The notes beneath the pieces were generated by a model. The model was not told the origin of the DNA, searched no databases, and was given only the letters and a program-made list of their open reading frames with translations. A DNA stretch of 64,000 nt from Allacma fusca. Taxonomy: Eukaryota; Arthropoda; Collembola; Symphypleona; Sminthuridae. The translations under genes were made by a program, and so were the position numbers. The stretch is from assembly GCA_947179485.1 (NCBI GenBank), contig OX359249.1:42890250-42954249 (forward strand), written 5' to 3'. Positions 37,452 to 50,653 of this stretch are shown here, piece after piece; positions within the stretch are counted from its first letter, which is position 1; every line of letters starts with the position of its first letter.

Positions 37452-39970
37452 GATTCAATTATGTAGACAGTAGGACTTGGTCATAGTAAGCTAGATGATA
37501 GGTTACCCGCTCCCCAAGTCGTAATAACATGCTGAATTTCTTCCCTTCAAGAAACTCATGTGAAAGTGAGGATTTCGTTATGGGATCCTTTCACCCACGA
37601 GGCCTTGAGGGTACACATTGAAAGCAATTGCTCGTCACGAATAGCGTCAACAGATCTCATCTGAAAGACTTCTGAGAGCACTTTATAGTCAAAGTTGAAA
37701 CTCTTAGCAATTAGAAACCTAAACTGGTAACTTGAACTTATATCGGATGGCGGTCCTGTCACAAATAGATACGTTTGGCGTCTATAGTCTTATCCTGGTA
37801 ATAATACTGCTCCTGAAGTACTATAGATATTCAAGTGCTATTTCACTGAAAAGTTGAAACAAAATTCTTTGTATGTGGATATGTATCTACATGTACGTAA
37901 TTACATGTGTATGAATGAATGGAATTTAAAGCAGTTACTGAGGTGTAATTATATGATTCTCGGTAAACCCATATGTACGTGTTTATACCGGTGGAAGCTA
38001 TTAAATTCCTCCCTAAAAAATATCAATGGATGGCAGGAGGATATAATAAGCTTCCTACGTGTACGTGGACAATAATATGTATAATTATACGTGAGCACTC
38101 ATTATATTTAAATGAAAGCATGGCTGATTATGAGTCATTTTTTCTCTTGTAGCTTAATATTTCATTAATTTTATTCCATAGAAGAACTTGAGATGGATCT
38201 TGAATAATTATTACAGACTCTGTACGGTCTACTAGCATTAACTAGCTTCGTTTTAATACTGAGAGATAATTATTATTATTCTTAAAATGTTTTAGAGGTT
38301 ACTATAAACTGTCCCCGGATTCACCAGAAACTAATATTGGTATGGTATGGTAATTAAATACCACAGCCGCTCTGGTATAAATAGTTGCTTTTTTCATGGT
38401 TGCAGTAGACTCAGTAACTTTTATGGCATAACTTCCTGGAAGTAGTTTAATTCTCAAGGGCCAATTCTGAATATGTATAATTAGTTATTCTTGGAGCGTC
38501 CTGACTTCCGTTTGGATTTATACAGCATTTGTAGGAATAGGGCTGAAAGTAAAATGTTCCTATCGATTTTCCTTTCAGATACAAACAATACTCTCTAGGG
38601 AAGATTTGAGTTTCTTTCCTGAGATGCATAAGAAGGTATTATTTTTCAGCAGTGATAGACTATCAAAAAAAAATGGATCCAGAAACGATGGAGGTATTAT
38701 TTAAATACCTGCGTACATTCAGCAATTTTAGTTCCAAATTGGGAAGAGCTTTCATAAAAAAACTGAGTATAGCAGAACATACTTACAATTTTGACTGATG
38801 CTAGGCAGGCTAATAATTTTCTTTGTTTGTTGGCAGTTCCAATTCCTTGAACATTTTCCTTATTTTTTAATTAAAGTTTTTAAGACCGTAAAAAACTCTT
38901 ACCTGAGCAAACATTCATGTGTGATTGATTCAAAGCAAAAAACAAGTTCTCCTCCTTCCCACTCCCACCACCAGCTTGATTAAGTTGCCTGCTCTTCAGA
39001 CTGAAACTCAAATTTACATGCTGCATCTTTGAGATAGGCTTCCGTGTGCGACCCGGGCATAAAAATAATAATTTCTCCTATCATTGATTTTTTACGACGA
39101 CGTTGAATTTAATTGCATGAGATACATATTATTTACGATTCAATTACAAACTCATATGGAGGAACAACTTGATTACGTCACTACTCATAATTAAATAAAC
39201 AAGAGCTTTACGGAACCATTCTCAAAAACAACTAAATAATAAAAAGATCATAAAATTCTCTTGTTATTTCCGAAAAAGCCAACATCGAGGACAGCTCCTG
39301 CAGACCACGTCAAACAATGTTATTGATGGAGGTTGAAGTTTTTAATCAACGTTTATGAATGTTATACAAGGTAAGTATTCAACACAAAGTAACAGCAAAT
39401 AATACATAAAAGAATTGTTTTCTGTATGTTCTGTGACAAAGATTACGATTACAAAAAATGTTATTATTTTCTCTTGGGTCATTGCTTTCAATTAAAATAA
39501 GTTGTGCATCGTAAAATATCTAAAACAAATTGCTACTCAAAGCTTCCTTCCTAGATTACTGCTACTCAACCTAAAATCAATTGAACCAGAAAAACTAGTG
39601 TAGTTAATGTAATGGAGGACTGCATAGCTTGAAATGATACTGGGAAAAGGACAGGAAAATAATTCAGGAAGCCAGATCAGGATAATTTATGAAAAAGCCA
39701 CCATGTAAAACATTTGGTAGCCCTGTGCTGAGTATTTTTCCTGTGAGACTGAACCCCCTTACACAAATGTAACTAAATTTTTGCCAATTTCTTTCTCGCA
39801 ATTGATTTAATGGACTTGGCTGCACATTACTGTAAATTAGGTACAATCCTGGGTGGAATTAAGGCCAGATGTAGGCGGTATGTTGAATGTTATTGTCACA
39901 GTGACTGAGGCAAACTACTTTTGTGTAGGTCCATTTAGAACATGGTGGACATCTAAACAACAATCTAATT

Positions 39971-40155
39971 GAAGCTCGGAAAGTGAACTTGTCCATGTGC
40001 ATGGTCCTGGTCTGGTTTCCTGGCCAGGACAGACCATCCTACTGAAATGAGGGCCATCAGCAAGGACAGGTCCGTCTCTGTTGGTCGAACCCACACCAAA
40101 AGAGTTATGTCACGTGGAGCTTCGCTCCTATATCCCTTGCTGCTACCCACTTACA
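39971..40155. repeat. Palindrome-rich block, possible SINE-like element
   Basis: A GC-richer island holding a perfect palindrome (TCCTGGCCAGGA, about 40017-40028) flanked by GGTCTG and CAGACC. It also has a GGAGC-TTC-GCTCC hairpin near 40116-40128. On the minus strand there is a B-box-like GGGTTCGACC (plus 40083-40092). I could not find a matching A box or a poly-A tail, so a tRNA-derived SINE is only a guess. A reading frame crosses it on minus, but nothing supports a protein. Confidence 0.25.
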
Positions 40156-43100
40156 TGAATTATCATTTATCTTTATCTCCTCATTGTAGCTCTACAGTTT
40201 TATTTGGTCGGGAATTTAGGATCATTAAGGTGCCTATTTGTGAGTCTTTTACTTTCCGAAGCTGGCTTCCTTTCCAACCTTCATTATTACATTATAATAT
40301 TTATGTCCACTCCGAGCTTCACACCAGATGACCAAAAGGAAGCTCCATTTAGCAGGAAGCAATTTACGTCTTCTTGTCCCCGCCATAATTAATTATATCT
40401 GACTCTCTACAACAGTCATCCGACACATTTTCTCGGCCGTCTCGATAAAACAAACATTTTAATCCCAAGGAAGTAATCAGAAGGGTTTAGACCTGAGTGA
40501 CAATATTGTAATGTAGAATCTCTTATTATCTTATTTTAACAACTTATGCAAGCATCGTGACGGGGACAAAATGTACGACTTAGTTGTACCAGGTGCTGTT
40601 TTAACATTTTTCTTGGGTAGTAAAGCGCAGTATTCATTAAGAAACTTCTTCCTCAAATCCCTAGGAGATGATGTCATTGATCATTTAAACAAGGGATCAC
40701 CTTCTGTAACTACTATTGGATAAGTTTCTTTGAGTGAGTAGCTTGGAAATAAATCTTTAAATTACAAGTATTTGAAAATATTATAGTAATTATGTATCGT
40801 ATCTCGGGAGGATTCCGGGAGAAGTATAAGACTGTAAGAAATATTTTTGATTTTATGGGTAGTACTTCACACCTACATTCCCTTCCCAATGTGAAAGTTC
40901 TAATGTGAAGGAATTAGCTTTCTAATGTATTTTCGCCAAAGAAGTAATTAGCTAAATCCGTATGGTTAATGCTTAAACCCACCCAAGGGGCAAGTTAGAT
41001 TCAGTGCAATTATGATTTTGGAACAAGTAATATTATCAGGAAATCTGGCGATTTGGTGTAAAAACGTCTCTGCAGTTTTCATGCATTTCAAAGATTTAGA
41101 ATTTACACGTGGCAAGCAAGTAAGCCAAGTAACATATGTACACATAATTACATCAATGCTACCAGTACGGGCAGTACTGGCACAAAAAAATATATGTACA
41201 TATTTGATGTACACAGAGATGAGTTCCATTGGGGAAAGCTGAGGAAAAACAGAAGTGAATATCCTTGTTACCCGTAATCTTTCTAACTTTTCCCTACCGA
41301 GTTGTAAAAAGCTTCAAGTAGTGAATCACGTACGGGAGGAAGGAAATTAGGGAGCGACACAGGTGAATTCATATGATTCTATAGGACGGGTAGGCTTACG
41401 TCGCCTTATACACATTGGTCTCTGCCTGGTAATTATTTCGGAAGGTCTCCGGACACTTTTAGCTTCTGTTTAAACATGGTAATTTCAGTAGTCCTGATCT
41501 TAATTCACGTTTCATAGAATATTTGACCAAAATAAAATAGTGAGGAGTATTCAAAAAGAAATTCTTCACACACATTGAAGGATTCCAGGAAAATGTTAGC
41601 TTTTAGAGTAAATCACACTACAGTCTTTAACTGGAATGTCGACAGTTCAAATCGCCTTGACGCCTGGAGTTCCGTACCTACTTTTGTAAGCACAGACAAA
41701 ATTCCTTACACTTCTTGATTTTCCTAAAAGTAAACAAATCCTTAATTTCAAGTATCATTTGTTTCCATTTACTTGTCTTTGGTATTTGTGGGACACGTAT
41801 GGTATTCCAGAAATGTATGTCGTATTATGTGCATATATTCGTTGGAACTTTACACATGGGTTTCGGAGCTCATTTTTAGAGGTACTATATCCAATGGGCA
41901 TTTAATTTTCGCAATACTTTGACTTCAAAAGGAAATAAATTACACAAGCCCGAAGCTGCCAGCATATTAGGAGGAAAGAGCAGGCAAAATTAGTAATATT
42001 GTTTTGTAAACGTGCTCCCGGTACTGAGCACGTTGTCTTGAATGAATTTTAATACTGCAATGATACTTTGATGGCTGGACGAGGGATTTCATACTTATGG
42101 GAAAGTTTACAGCCCTTGTCTCATCACTGCTCTCCAACTCCTGTTTTTAAATGAACGCTGGAGTCAATGTCAGAGCTAGTGGGTCTTTTTTCTTATATTA
42201 AATTATTTTATTATTCAGGAAAGCTTTTTAGTATGTGAAAATTTGCAACATTGTTGCTTGTTCTACAAGACCAATAATTTTACTGAGTCTTGGCGGATTA
42301 TGTTATCTACAACAGCAACTATCAAGTATATGACATCGTGGTAGTGTATGATGCTCTCTATAGGAGCTGTTGAGCTTCATACGGAATGAAACCTAGTAAT
42401 AATACGAGACTGGAAAATACAAGCCTACACTTTTTCTCCTCACTCAAGAACGCAGTAAAATTGGTCCAATATTTCAAATACGCGACATAATATCTTTGGA
42501 GACAGAATGCCATGGTTTTTTAATCAAGCTGCAGGAGTTCTTGGAATCTTGTACATAATTTTTATTCACGAATCTTTTTTTTTTCATCTTGTCCGCCCAA
42601 TACCATATCAAATTCGTCTTTACTTAATATTGTATTCCGTCAAAGATTTAATCAAGCATACCGTTTTAATTCATTGTAGTCCTAAGAAGTTGAAGATGGC
42701 TTCCAGTTCCAACAGGATATTTTCCAAAAGTGTATATGTGTAATTTTAGAGCATTCCTTGTTTTTGCATTAGCCTTAATTAACTTTCTAACTTAGCAAGT
42801 TGAACGTAACCCAGGACAATGCGGTCCCTTTGATCCACAAATTATTTTCCCTACGCACCCCTACTTTTAATTTCCGTTGTGACAAGCGGGATGCTCTGAA
42901 TTAGGATTTCGTGCACCTGCTGCTTTTATAAGTCAAACTTACCTAGCACAAGATCTCAAACAATAAGATGGGATTTATTCTCAGCAAAAGGTCTTTGCTA
43001 CGAATGCGGATGAGAACCACAATCCGAATCAGGTGCCTGTAGCAGAAGCTAGAGTACGTTTGCATACATAATTTGTTTTTTAATTAAATGATAATAATTC

Positions 43101-45004
43101 GTTAACCTCCGCCCTGCCAGGTTGACAGAAGTTCAAAAGTAACAGGAATTTCCTCAAATGGGATAAATAAATAAATTTAATTCCTAACAAACTACCTCAA
43201 ACGATGAGCAAATAAACTGACGGATGAATCCAATACTAGATTCTGTAGTTGTATAGTACAAGTTTAATAAATACAAGTAATTAGACGCTACGCATTGTGC
43301 CGTTAATGTAGATTACCACGAACTACACGTAATTCTAGGCATCATAAACCAGCGACGGATTTTCGAGGAAAGATACTTGTGATTTATTAAATACAAACAT
43401 CATTCATTTATACTCAATCTTTGTAACTTGCTCGTGAGACTGTCTATGTGTTGGAATGGGAAATTTTCGTTCAGATAGGTTCTTAGAAGATTTGTGTACT
43501 GGGCTAATGCGATTTCAACGTTGGTTCATCGTTACGTTACTTCGGTATCCTGTTGTGCTAGGGAACTTCAAGGAATCTTGCGGGGTAATAAAAAGAGCTT
43601 GTTATTTTGACATGTTTGATTGCCATAGACATCCCATTAGGCAAGTGTCTCCTCTATAAGTCCAAGCCGTTTTGCTAATCGTGTATATAGAAGAAACCAC
43701 ATGAAAGAGCTGACGGTCTTGAAAGCTGTGTGAGTTGTCGATTTCGTGGATTGATTGAAAGGGATGGTTCTGCCACATACCCTGCAACATAAAATGGAAC
43801 GTTGAAAAACATTTTTAGCATGTCCTTTAATAATTACTACTTAAAAGAAAATACCAAAATATTTGCTGCAAATTATACAAATTTTGATACTTGTGTCTTT
43901 AGTCTCCAGTGGACGCGCAATCATTACGTTTAGTAAGTAACAACAATTACATATTAACACACAGTTATAAGTATCCGCAGAAAATTGTTAGGAGAGAAGT
44001 CTTCAGAGCGTGCACGTAATTATGCGTATGTATGTAATTCCATTAGGTTGTCAAATATAAGACTGAAAAATGCACTATATGAAAAAAAGTACAGGAAGGA
44101 CTTTCGTCTTATCTATAAATGAAGTAACGATTATGCAATTATATGCATTATTTCATCTAAAGAGGATTTTCGGAACATATTTTTGCTGCTACTAAATTTG
44201 AAGCTTTCACTATATGTATTTTTGTGCACATTTTCTGGGAAATAAGCCTCCGCGAATTCTGTTATTATGAAACGAAAGCTGGAAAATAGTGTTTGGAGAT
44301 TTTTCCTTGCAGCCAAAAGGCAAAAACTGCTTCCAGAAGGAATCCAAAGATTTCTTCCCAGACTGAGAAACAACTAAAGATCGTTAAATTCGGCTCTGAA
44401 GAAAGTGTGTCCCGAGAGAAAATCCTTCCATTATTTTGCACCCTACAGTTGTATTGTCGTGGGAATTATGCACACCCGATAGGATTCCCAAGTATACTTG
44501 CTGCAGATAGGCATATAAGATTTTCTATGGGAAATATCTTAATATCGTTGTTTCCAGGATCTACTTTTGCATCGTCCGTACTACCTTCAAAGAGTCCGTG
44601 GGGATGGGAAAGTAAGTACTGTAAATATGAGCGCCGAAGGGAATCCAAGCAAAATGTTACCTACGCCAGTTAGCATTTGCTACATAAAAGTTTACCTTTG
44701 TCCAGCTTTGCGGATCCGCAGTGGGGAGCCAAATGTTTCAGCAATACGTTGACTAGTCCCTCATAGGAGGGAACTGAAAAGCACAATAATTGATTTCTCT
44801 CTGATTCAAATCATGTCTTCCGACAGCTTCTTTTTTTATTCATTCTGTAAGATGCTGTCATAAAGCATCCTAATAAATTGTTAAATTTCTTTCAAAAAAT
44901 GCTATTCAACTTGACATTCCATTCCTTTAAATCAGAATAACATCATTTGACGATGATGAAAGGATTTTTAAAATTTCGCTCTTCCTCCTAGACAAGCTTT
45001 GTAG
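40156..45004. other. Intergenic, no gene seen
   Basis: No supported gene. Two short inverted repeats stand out. One is a 9-bp hairpin at 42009-42034 (AACGTGCTC and GAGCACGTT). The other is nested near 41144-41214 (TACATCAA outer, CCAGTAC inner). The open frame at 44293-44673 has no ATG start and no known similarity. Confidence 0.45.
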
Positions 45005-45162
45005 GCTCCGCGCGCTACTCTTAACACTAGCGCACAAGATTTAGACATACATTAAGTCTCCTTGAAAGGGTTTGATTTGTATAACCTTTGGCCTTTAATT
45101 TTCACACACAGAACTCAACCCTCCCCCCATAAGTAATTGCCCCTTTGAAGCACAGGGTTTTT
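45005..45162 (+). repeat. Tandem element unit A: GC-rich head, 3' hairpin and T-run
   Basis: Begins GCTCCGCGCGCTACTCTTAA and carries CATACATTAAG about 42 bases in. It ends with CCCTTTG-AAG-CACAGGG (141-157 of this kb, one mismatched pair) followed by TTTTT. Unit B shares the head, CATACATTAAG and the tail, while the middle is diverged. The same-strand hairpin plus T-run at the end of both units suggests a transcript end, such as Pol III, but no clear A or B box is present. It could equally be a decayed repeat. Confidence 0.45.
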
Positions 45163-45236
45163 ACCACTTTAGAATCACACAAAAATTGTGCATGTCTTGT
45201 CAGAGAATAATTTATTACCCATGGCTTCTCCCCCAA

Positions 45237-45406
45237 GCTCCGCGCGCTACTCTTAAACCAGCACGGAATATATAGGCATACATTAAGCCTTCTCGATCTC
45301 GACAGGGCTTGATACAGGATCTACATATAGCCAGTTACGGTAGGTTTTAAGTTTGTCGACTCTCACAATTCTCAAGAAAGTGTCCCTGTGAAGCACAGGG
45401 TTTTTT
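45237..45406 (+). repeat. Tandem element unit B: GC-rich head, 3' hairpin and T-run
   Basis: Starts 232 bases after unit A with the same 20-base head. It also carries CATACATTAAG and ends with a perfect 7-bp hairpin, CCCTGTG-AAG-CACAGGG, followed by six T. The perfect stem here against one mismatch in unit A means the fold is preserved where the centre of the units has drifted. Function unknown. Confidence 0.45.
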
Positions 45407-48171
45407 CTAGTTTTACATTAATACTGAGAAATTGAGATGAAAATTAATAATAGCTTATTGTGAGTTTGAAACTCTGAGCATACTCCTTCCTCGAGTGTGT
45501 CATAACACCCATCCTTTGTAACATACAAATTGAAAATTGAAATTTTTCCCTTTATTGACATGAGCTTGGACAAAGATTCCCTACGAAGACTTTTTACTTG
45601 ACTATAATATCACTCCAAAAATAACCTTTATTACCTATCCGGTGCGCTTCATTTGACAATAACTGGAAATGCAAGGCTGAACTTTCAAAAGGGTGAAAGA
45701 ACACGAGCCGAAGTAAGAAAAAAGTTTGCGAATCATTTTCAAAGTAATAATAAAAATACTAAAGGTTGAGCATATCACCGTCTTTTGTAGTGTCTTCTTG
45801 AGTGTAAAGATTTTATTGCTGAAAGCTAAACATTAATTACCCCTTTGCTCCAGCTGAGGGAACTCCCGTGAAGGTAAATATTTATTTCCTTAAGAAGTAA
45901 ATCCAAGCATCAGCCATTTTTACAACCGGAGCTCCGGATCCAGTGAAATGAACTGTTTTTGATGTTCCTTACTCGAATATTATGAAAATATTTGAATTTT
46001 CGCCTTCAACTTGTATATTTACCCCTTTGAAGATAAAGTTTGTACAATAAAAAAATTGGCATCCACTAGTTGATTTGGTTCCTGGAGACATTCCTACCAC
46101 TTTATATGTTTGCATAGGGTGCAGCTACAGGTTCCAAAGGAATTCATTGAAAGGGCGTCACGGGTCGAATGAAAGAGAAAGGGCGGAAATTTGGCTGTTG
46201 AAGTCTCAAGGGAAATCTGAGGGAACAATCTCTTCAGTTGTATTTTCTTGGCCCACATTTTGCTTGTTGCTCTACATATTTTTCAATGCATTTTTATGCC
46301 ATTGTAAAATGGAGTAAATGTTGTAAGAGATTCAGTGACTCGAATCTTTTCATTAAATTATCGCCTCAACGATACGCCTTTATGTACAAATTCTGGACAG
46401 AATTTCCATTCCGGGAAACTTTTTACCACAAGTTACCACTTTTAATAATGCATGCAGCTTCAATTAATTCCTTTATATTTGTCTTCTGTGATGGAAACAA
46501 ACAGTTTTCTGCTTCTGTCTTGTAATTTAAGGTAAATCAAAACCAGCAAAAATCTACAGTGAAGTCTCATGCTTGTAAATTCATTCATATTTTTGCACAA
46601 GTGTCTAGTGTCTATGTCTGGCTGTCTGTAGATTCTTGCGTTGGTGTTGTTAATTCTTAGCAGACTGCAGAGTCTAATTGTATTCTACGCAGTATTTATT
46701 CCCCATTGCGGAATTTTACTTTGGAATAACTAATGTGTACATATATCGTCTATGAAGAGGCAGAATGAACAAAGTGTATACACTTGAAACTAAAATCAAA
46801 TATTACCAGTCCTTTTACATAGAAGCAAATTGACCTAATAACATGAACCGACATTAAACGGAAACTTAACCCTGTAGTTTGCACTAATGACAATCATAAC
46901 TAAGTAAATCGAACAACATTTTACTTAGCTCATTTAGATGTTTGCCTTAGTTGTAGATACTTTTTATAAGTTTACTTTAGTACTGTGAGACTGCAAGTGT
47001 TTCTTTTTACTTTTATTCCAAATGTAGTTATTGTCCGTGCATTTTGTGTCTTCATGGACGATGTGTTCGTTGATACTACATCCAATCGCAAGTTGCATCA
47101 AGCAAAAGTATGAAGAAGCAAATGTTCCGTTTGTATGCTCATATAGTTGTTTTTGTTTTAATGAGAAGTTTAAATTGAACCACCAAGCAGGGAGCGAGTT
47201 TGTTGTAGGTAGGAAATAAGTTACCAGTTACCAGAGTTTAGAGGCTGGTGACAGGCAACACTGCTTCCGGTGGGGCTCTGGAGATAGCAACAGAAATAAC
47301 CCTTTAAATAGCTCCGTGGTGTACGTTGAGAGTAAACTCTGGAAGCGGATCAACAGATGGGAAGGAATGAAAGTGGGGCAGTAGGAGGGAGTTTGTACAT
47401 ACAATAAGTATGTCATATTTAGTATACTTTGGAACTCAAGTTCCCTGCTAGCATTTAATTACATTTTAAGATTTAATTGACTACAAGGACATGTTTTTGC
47501 CCCTTTCTTCCATTTAAATATTCTTTGCGAGAACATGTGAATTATCTACACAAATGAAGTGTCATTTTGTAGCCTGGAATTAGACAACAAGAAATTTTCA
47601 CGTATTTCCAGTTCATCCCTTACGTATGCTTAATGAGTTACTTTATCGTAAAACAGGGGAAATAATTTGCATGCTACTTGGCACGCCTGCCTATTTCCAG
47701 GGAAATAAACTAAATGTTTTGAGAACTTGTTAGTAGTAGAGTAATTATACTGCTTGTACGTTAAATTATCAGTAATCAACCTTACGTTCATAAGTATCAG
47801 ATCCCGAAACTTTAATGATAACGATGTTCCCATTTACGACATTATGTCAAATGTCACTATCGATAATATCATGCCATTACATAAATAGTACAGAGGTAAG
47901 AGGTAACGATGTAATTGACAACTGCTGCGTTACAGATGCAGCCACAGGCACTAAAACTCACAATCAGATGTATGTACATATGTTTGATTTATGCACGGAT
48001 AGTGCTAACGATAATGATTTGCATACATTGAAACCGCAATTATTCTCTTGTACGATTATTTTTATAACTGTATAAAAAGTCGGAATTTACCTTTATGGCC
48101 TATGGTTTATGTATTATGATGTGCACAGTGCCAAAGAAGTCGAGCGATAAAGTAACTACACAGTAAACTCG
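45407..48171. other. Intergenic, no gene seen
   Basis: Open frames on both strands are short and unrecognisable. Nothing else is supported. Confidence 0.5.
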
Positions 48172-48177
48172 TTTATT
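48172..48177 (-). terminator. Candidate polyadenylation signal of the acidic secreted-protein gene
   Basis: AATAAA on the minus strand, 440 bases past the stop codon at 48617. No nearer canonical signal was noticed in the 3' region. Confidence 0.4.
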
Positions 48178-48616
48178 GAAAAAAAATTTCGTTTATCAAC
48201 ATGTTCTGAGACAAGTCTTTATCCTCACTGTTATCAGCAGAATAATAGCCATTGGACATGAACAAGTAACATCGGTATCAAATCTTTGAGGAGGTAATGG
48301 TACATAGCAATAGAGTGTTCGTTTAACTTCACAGTGACAATAATTTCACTCACGTCCTACCTACAGTGTCATTAACTTACAATATTAGAAATGTCCTTCT
48401 TGCTATTAAAATAGGTAAGTAAATACCCCTCTTACCCACAAATAGTCATTATTGTCAATTCAAAATTTCATAACGACGTTTCGTTTATCGTCATACCTCA
48501 GTCTTGTTACTTTGTATATATTTTGGCCTGCATTTTAACTTCCCACAAACGAGAAAAAAAGAATCTTTTATGTTGTCATTATTAAATTGGTCATGGTCAC
48601 ATGAAAATGAGTCCGT

Positions 48617-50330
48617 TTAGTAGTAAGTTTTTCCGTTGTAAACTCCTCCAATGTAATGATTGCCAGACATAGGGTTGTAATCATGTTCTCTCGGGTTGCC
48701 CCAATGTCCTTTCTGGTAAAGGAGAGGTTTGTAGCTGTAAGGATTCGGCACGTTGAGTAAACGCCAGTTGGGATCCCTGTAGCGATTCTTCATCCTCTCA
48801 TTGCGTCGCTCAATTGCAATTTGTGGATTTATTATGTAGTCAGGATTATAGGAATCATGAAGCATTGGACTTTGGAATAGGCGGAGAACTCGGCCGTAGG
48901 ATCCAGCAGTACTACGGCCTCTTGGGGGTTCGGGAGGGTGATTCCAGGAATTTCTCATTCCACTGTAAACTGCAAGTATATATAATGGTGATCATAGACC
49001 TCCCTCGGTAACCTTATTCAAACCTCAAAGGTGCTTTTAATGAGTTTACTTACTGCCACCAGGAGGTTTGGTTCCAGGTGAGGGGAACAAAGTATCGTAA
49101 CTGGGCACACTGAAGTCAACATCATCATCACTGTCCTCCTCATCATCGACATCTGCCTCATTGTCCTCATCTTCATCTAAATCCAACTCCACTTGAACAG
49201 GACTGCTATCAATGGCCCTGAATTTCCCATCTTCGCCTTCAGCCTCAATGATTATGGTATTGTAGACTTCTGAGGATTCACCAGAATCAGCCGGTAGGCT
49301 GAAGCGGTAACGACGTGGAGGAGGGGATGACGGAGAGCGTCCTCGGCCAGGAGGAGGTGAAGGAGAAGAACTTCCGCGTCCTGGCGGAGGAGGACCGCTA
49401 TTTCCTCTCAATGGTCTTCTTTGGCTTTGGCTTGATGGATGATGTTGTACATATTTTTGGTAATCTGTCAATGTCAAAGTATATTAGTAATAAGTCAAGA
49501 AGCTGGACTACTTCAAAAAGCACTTTCCATAACAACGCTACTCCATCCTATTTCAAAATTCCTGACAAAATGAACTTTTGGAAATAAATTAAACGAGGTT
49601 TAACTCTTGAGATTCAGGTGTGAACTAACCTCCTGGACCACGAGGCCTATCGTGGGGATTTGGAAAGAGTTCGTTGAGGTCAGGGACAGAATAATCAGCA
49701 GCGGTGTCATCATCTTGATCACCATCATCATCCTCTGTATCATCTTCATCCTCATCCTCAACTTCATCTTCGTCTTCTTCGTTTTTTATTTCTTGAATTT
49801 CAACTTTATCTGGCTTCTTTCGCACTATCTTATAGCGTCGGGCAAGATCAGTACCTACTGATCCCTCTCCTTGATCCAGCTCTTCTCCATAGCGAGAATA
49901 GGGATCAATAGTTAGGTGATACGTCCCACCATCCTCCTCAGCATCTGTTCTGGCAAGACCACTGTAAGTTGGCATGTCGGAGAGGTATTGGTCTGTGAGA
50001 TTGGTTAATGATTAAATTCCTGTATTAGTCCTGGGCCTGGGATTGTATGTATAATTCATTAAGTTCTGACTGTGATATATTTCCATGCCTCTGGGTTTCC
50101 TCCCAAAATTTGGGTCTGTCATTGTGACAACCGAATTGAATAATTTAAAACTTACTTGATGGTGGCCCACCGGGTCCACCGCTTGGGAATGTAAACATAT
50201 CGTCAAAACTTTCGAAGGGCTCATCCTCCATGTCAACATCATCGTCATCGACAGCTACAGCGTAGTAACGTGGGGGCATGGCATAAGCACAGCCCAGGAC
50301 ACACACAAGAAGCAACACTAGAATCCTCAT
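48617..50330 (-). CDS. Secreted acidic, proline/glycine-rich modular protein (unrecognised family), four exons
   Basis: Exons are 50330-50156, 49992-49630, 49464-49054 and 48969-48617. Joins use donors GTAAGT, GTTAGT, GTAAGT and acceptors CTCACAG, TTGACAG, ACTTGCAG, every intron in phase 1. The product is 433 residues. Residues 1-17 (MRILVLLLVCVLGCAYA) are a clear signal peptide. Exons 1-3 each end with an acidic Asp/Glu run followed by a related motif: DDMFTFPSGGPGG, DYSVPDLNELFPNP...GPGG and DFSVPSYDTLFPSP...PPGG. Exons 2 and 3 are whole-codon, phase 1-1 units, as expected of exon duplication. Exon 3 also has a Pro/Ser/Gly/Arg run. The last exon (residues 318-433) is different: basic and rich in Tyr, Asn, Pro and Arg. 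No enzyme motif or transmembrane segment is seen. It could be an extracellular-matrix, cuticle, silk/saliva or reproductive protein; I cannot choose. An acceptor (TTATTTCAG) 9 bases before the ATG indicates a 5' leader exon. Confidence 0.85.
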
Positions 50331-50653
50331 TTTGTAATCTGAAATAATTTGTAATAATTTTAAACCAAAATTAGTAACACATTAAAATAAAAACACTGAC
50401 ACATGTAACCTACTAGGAAGAAAACAAACACGTTAAAAACAGAGAAAGGGTGGACAACAAACAAAAGGACAATTTCAAAAAAATTTAATAAATGGACAAC
50501 TTTCAGTTTCAAAATTTTGCCTTCTTTCAAAGGGATTTTTGAAAAGATCTTGTATGTTACTACCTTTGAGGGTGAATAGTGCCGATGAACTGAGCGAATT
50601 GTTGCCGGAGCAAGATGCTTTTGACTTTTGACTGCATTATAGCAGAGGCTCAC

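Larger units (their letters stand above)
30340..39970. other. Intergenic, no gene seen; GC-richer patch at its left edge
   Basis: 30340-30480 is a GC-richer patch next to the candidate promoter. Beyond it no convincing exon was found on either strand. The longest open stretch (36197-36664, plus) starts at TTG and has no known similarity. An (AAT)n run lies near 32990-33006 and an ACATACATATGTATGT palindrome near 35220. Confidence 0.45.

Noticed and set aside
41144..41214. Nested inverted repeat (TACATCAA outer, CCAGTAC inner)
   Set aside because: The two stem parts are separated by 5 bases on one side and about 23 on the other, so it does not make a good precursor hairpin.
44293..44673. 126-codon open frame on plus
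   Set aside because: No ATG start, no recognisable domain, and composition like surrounding intergenic DNA.
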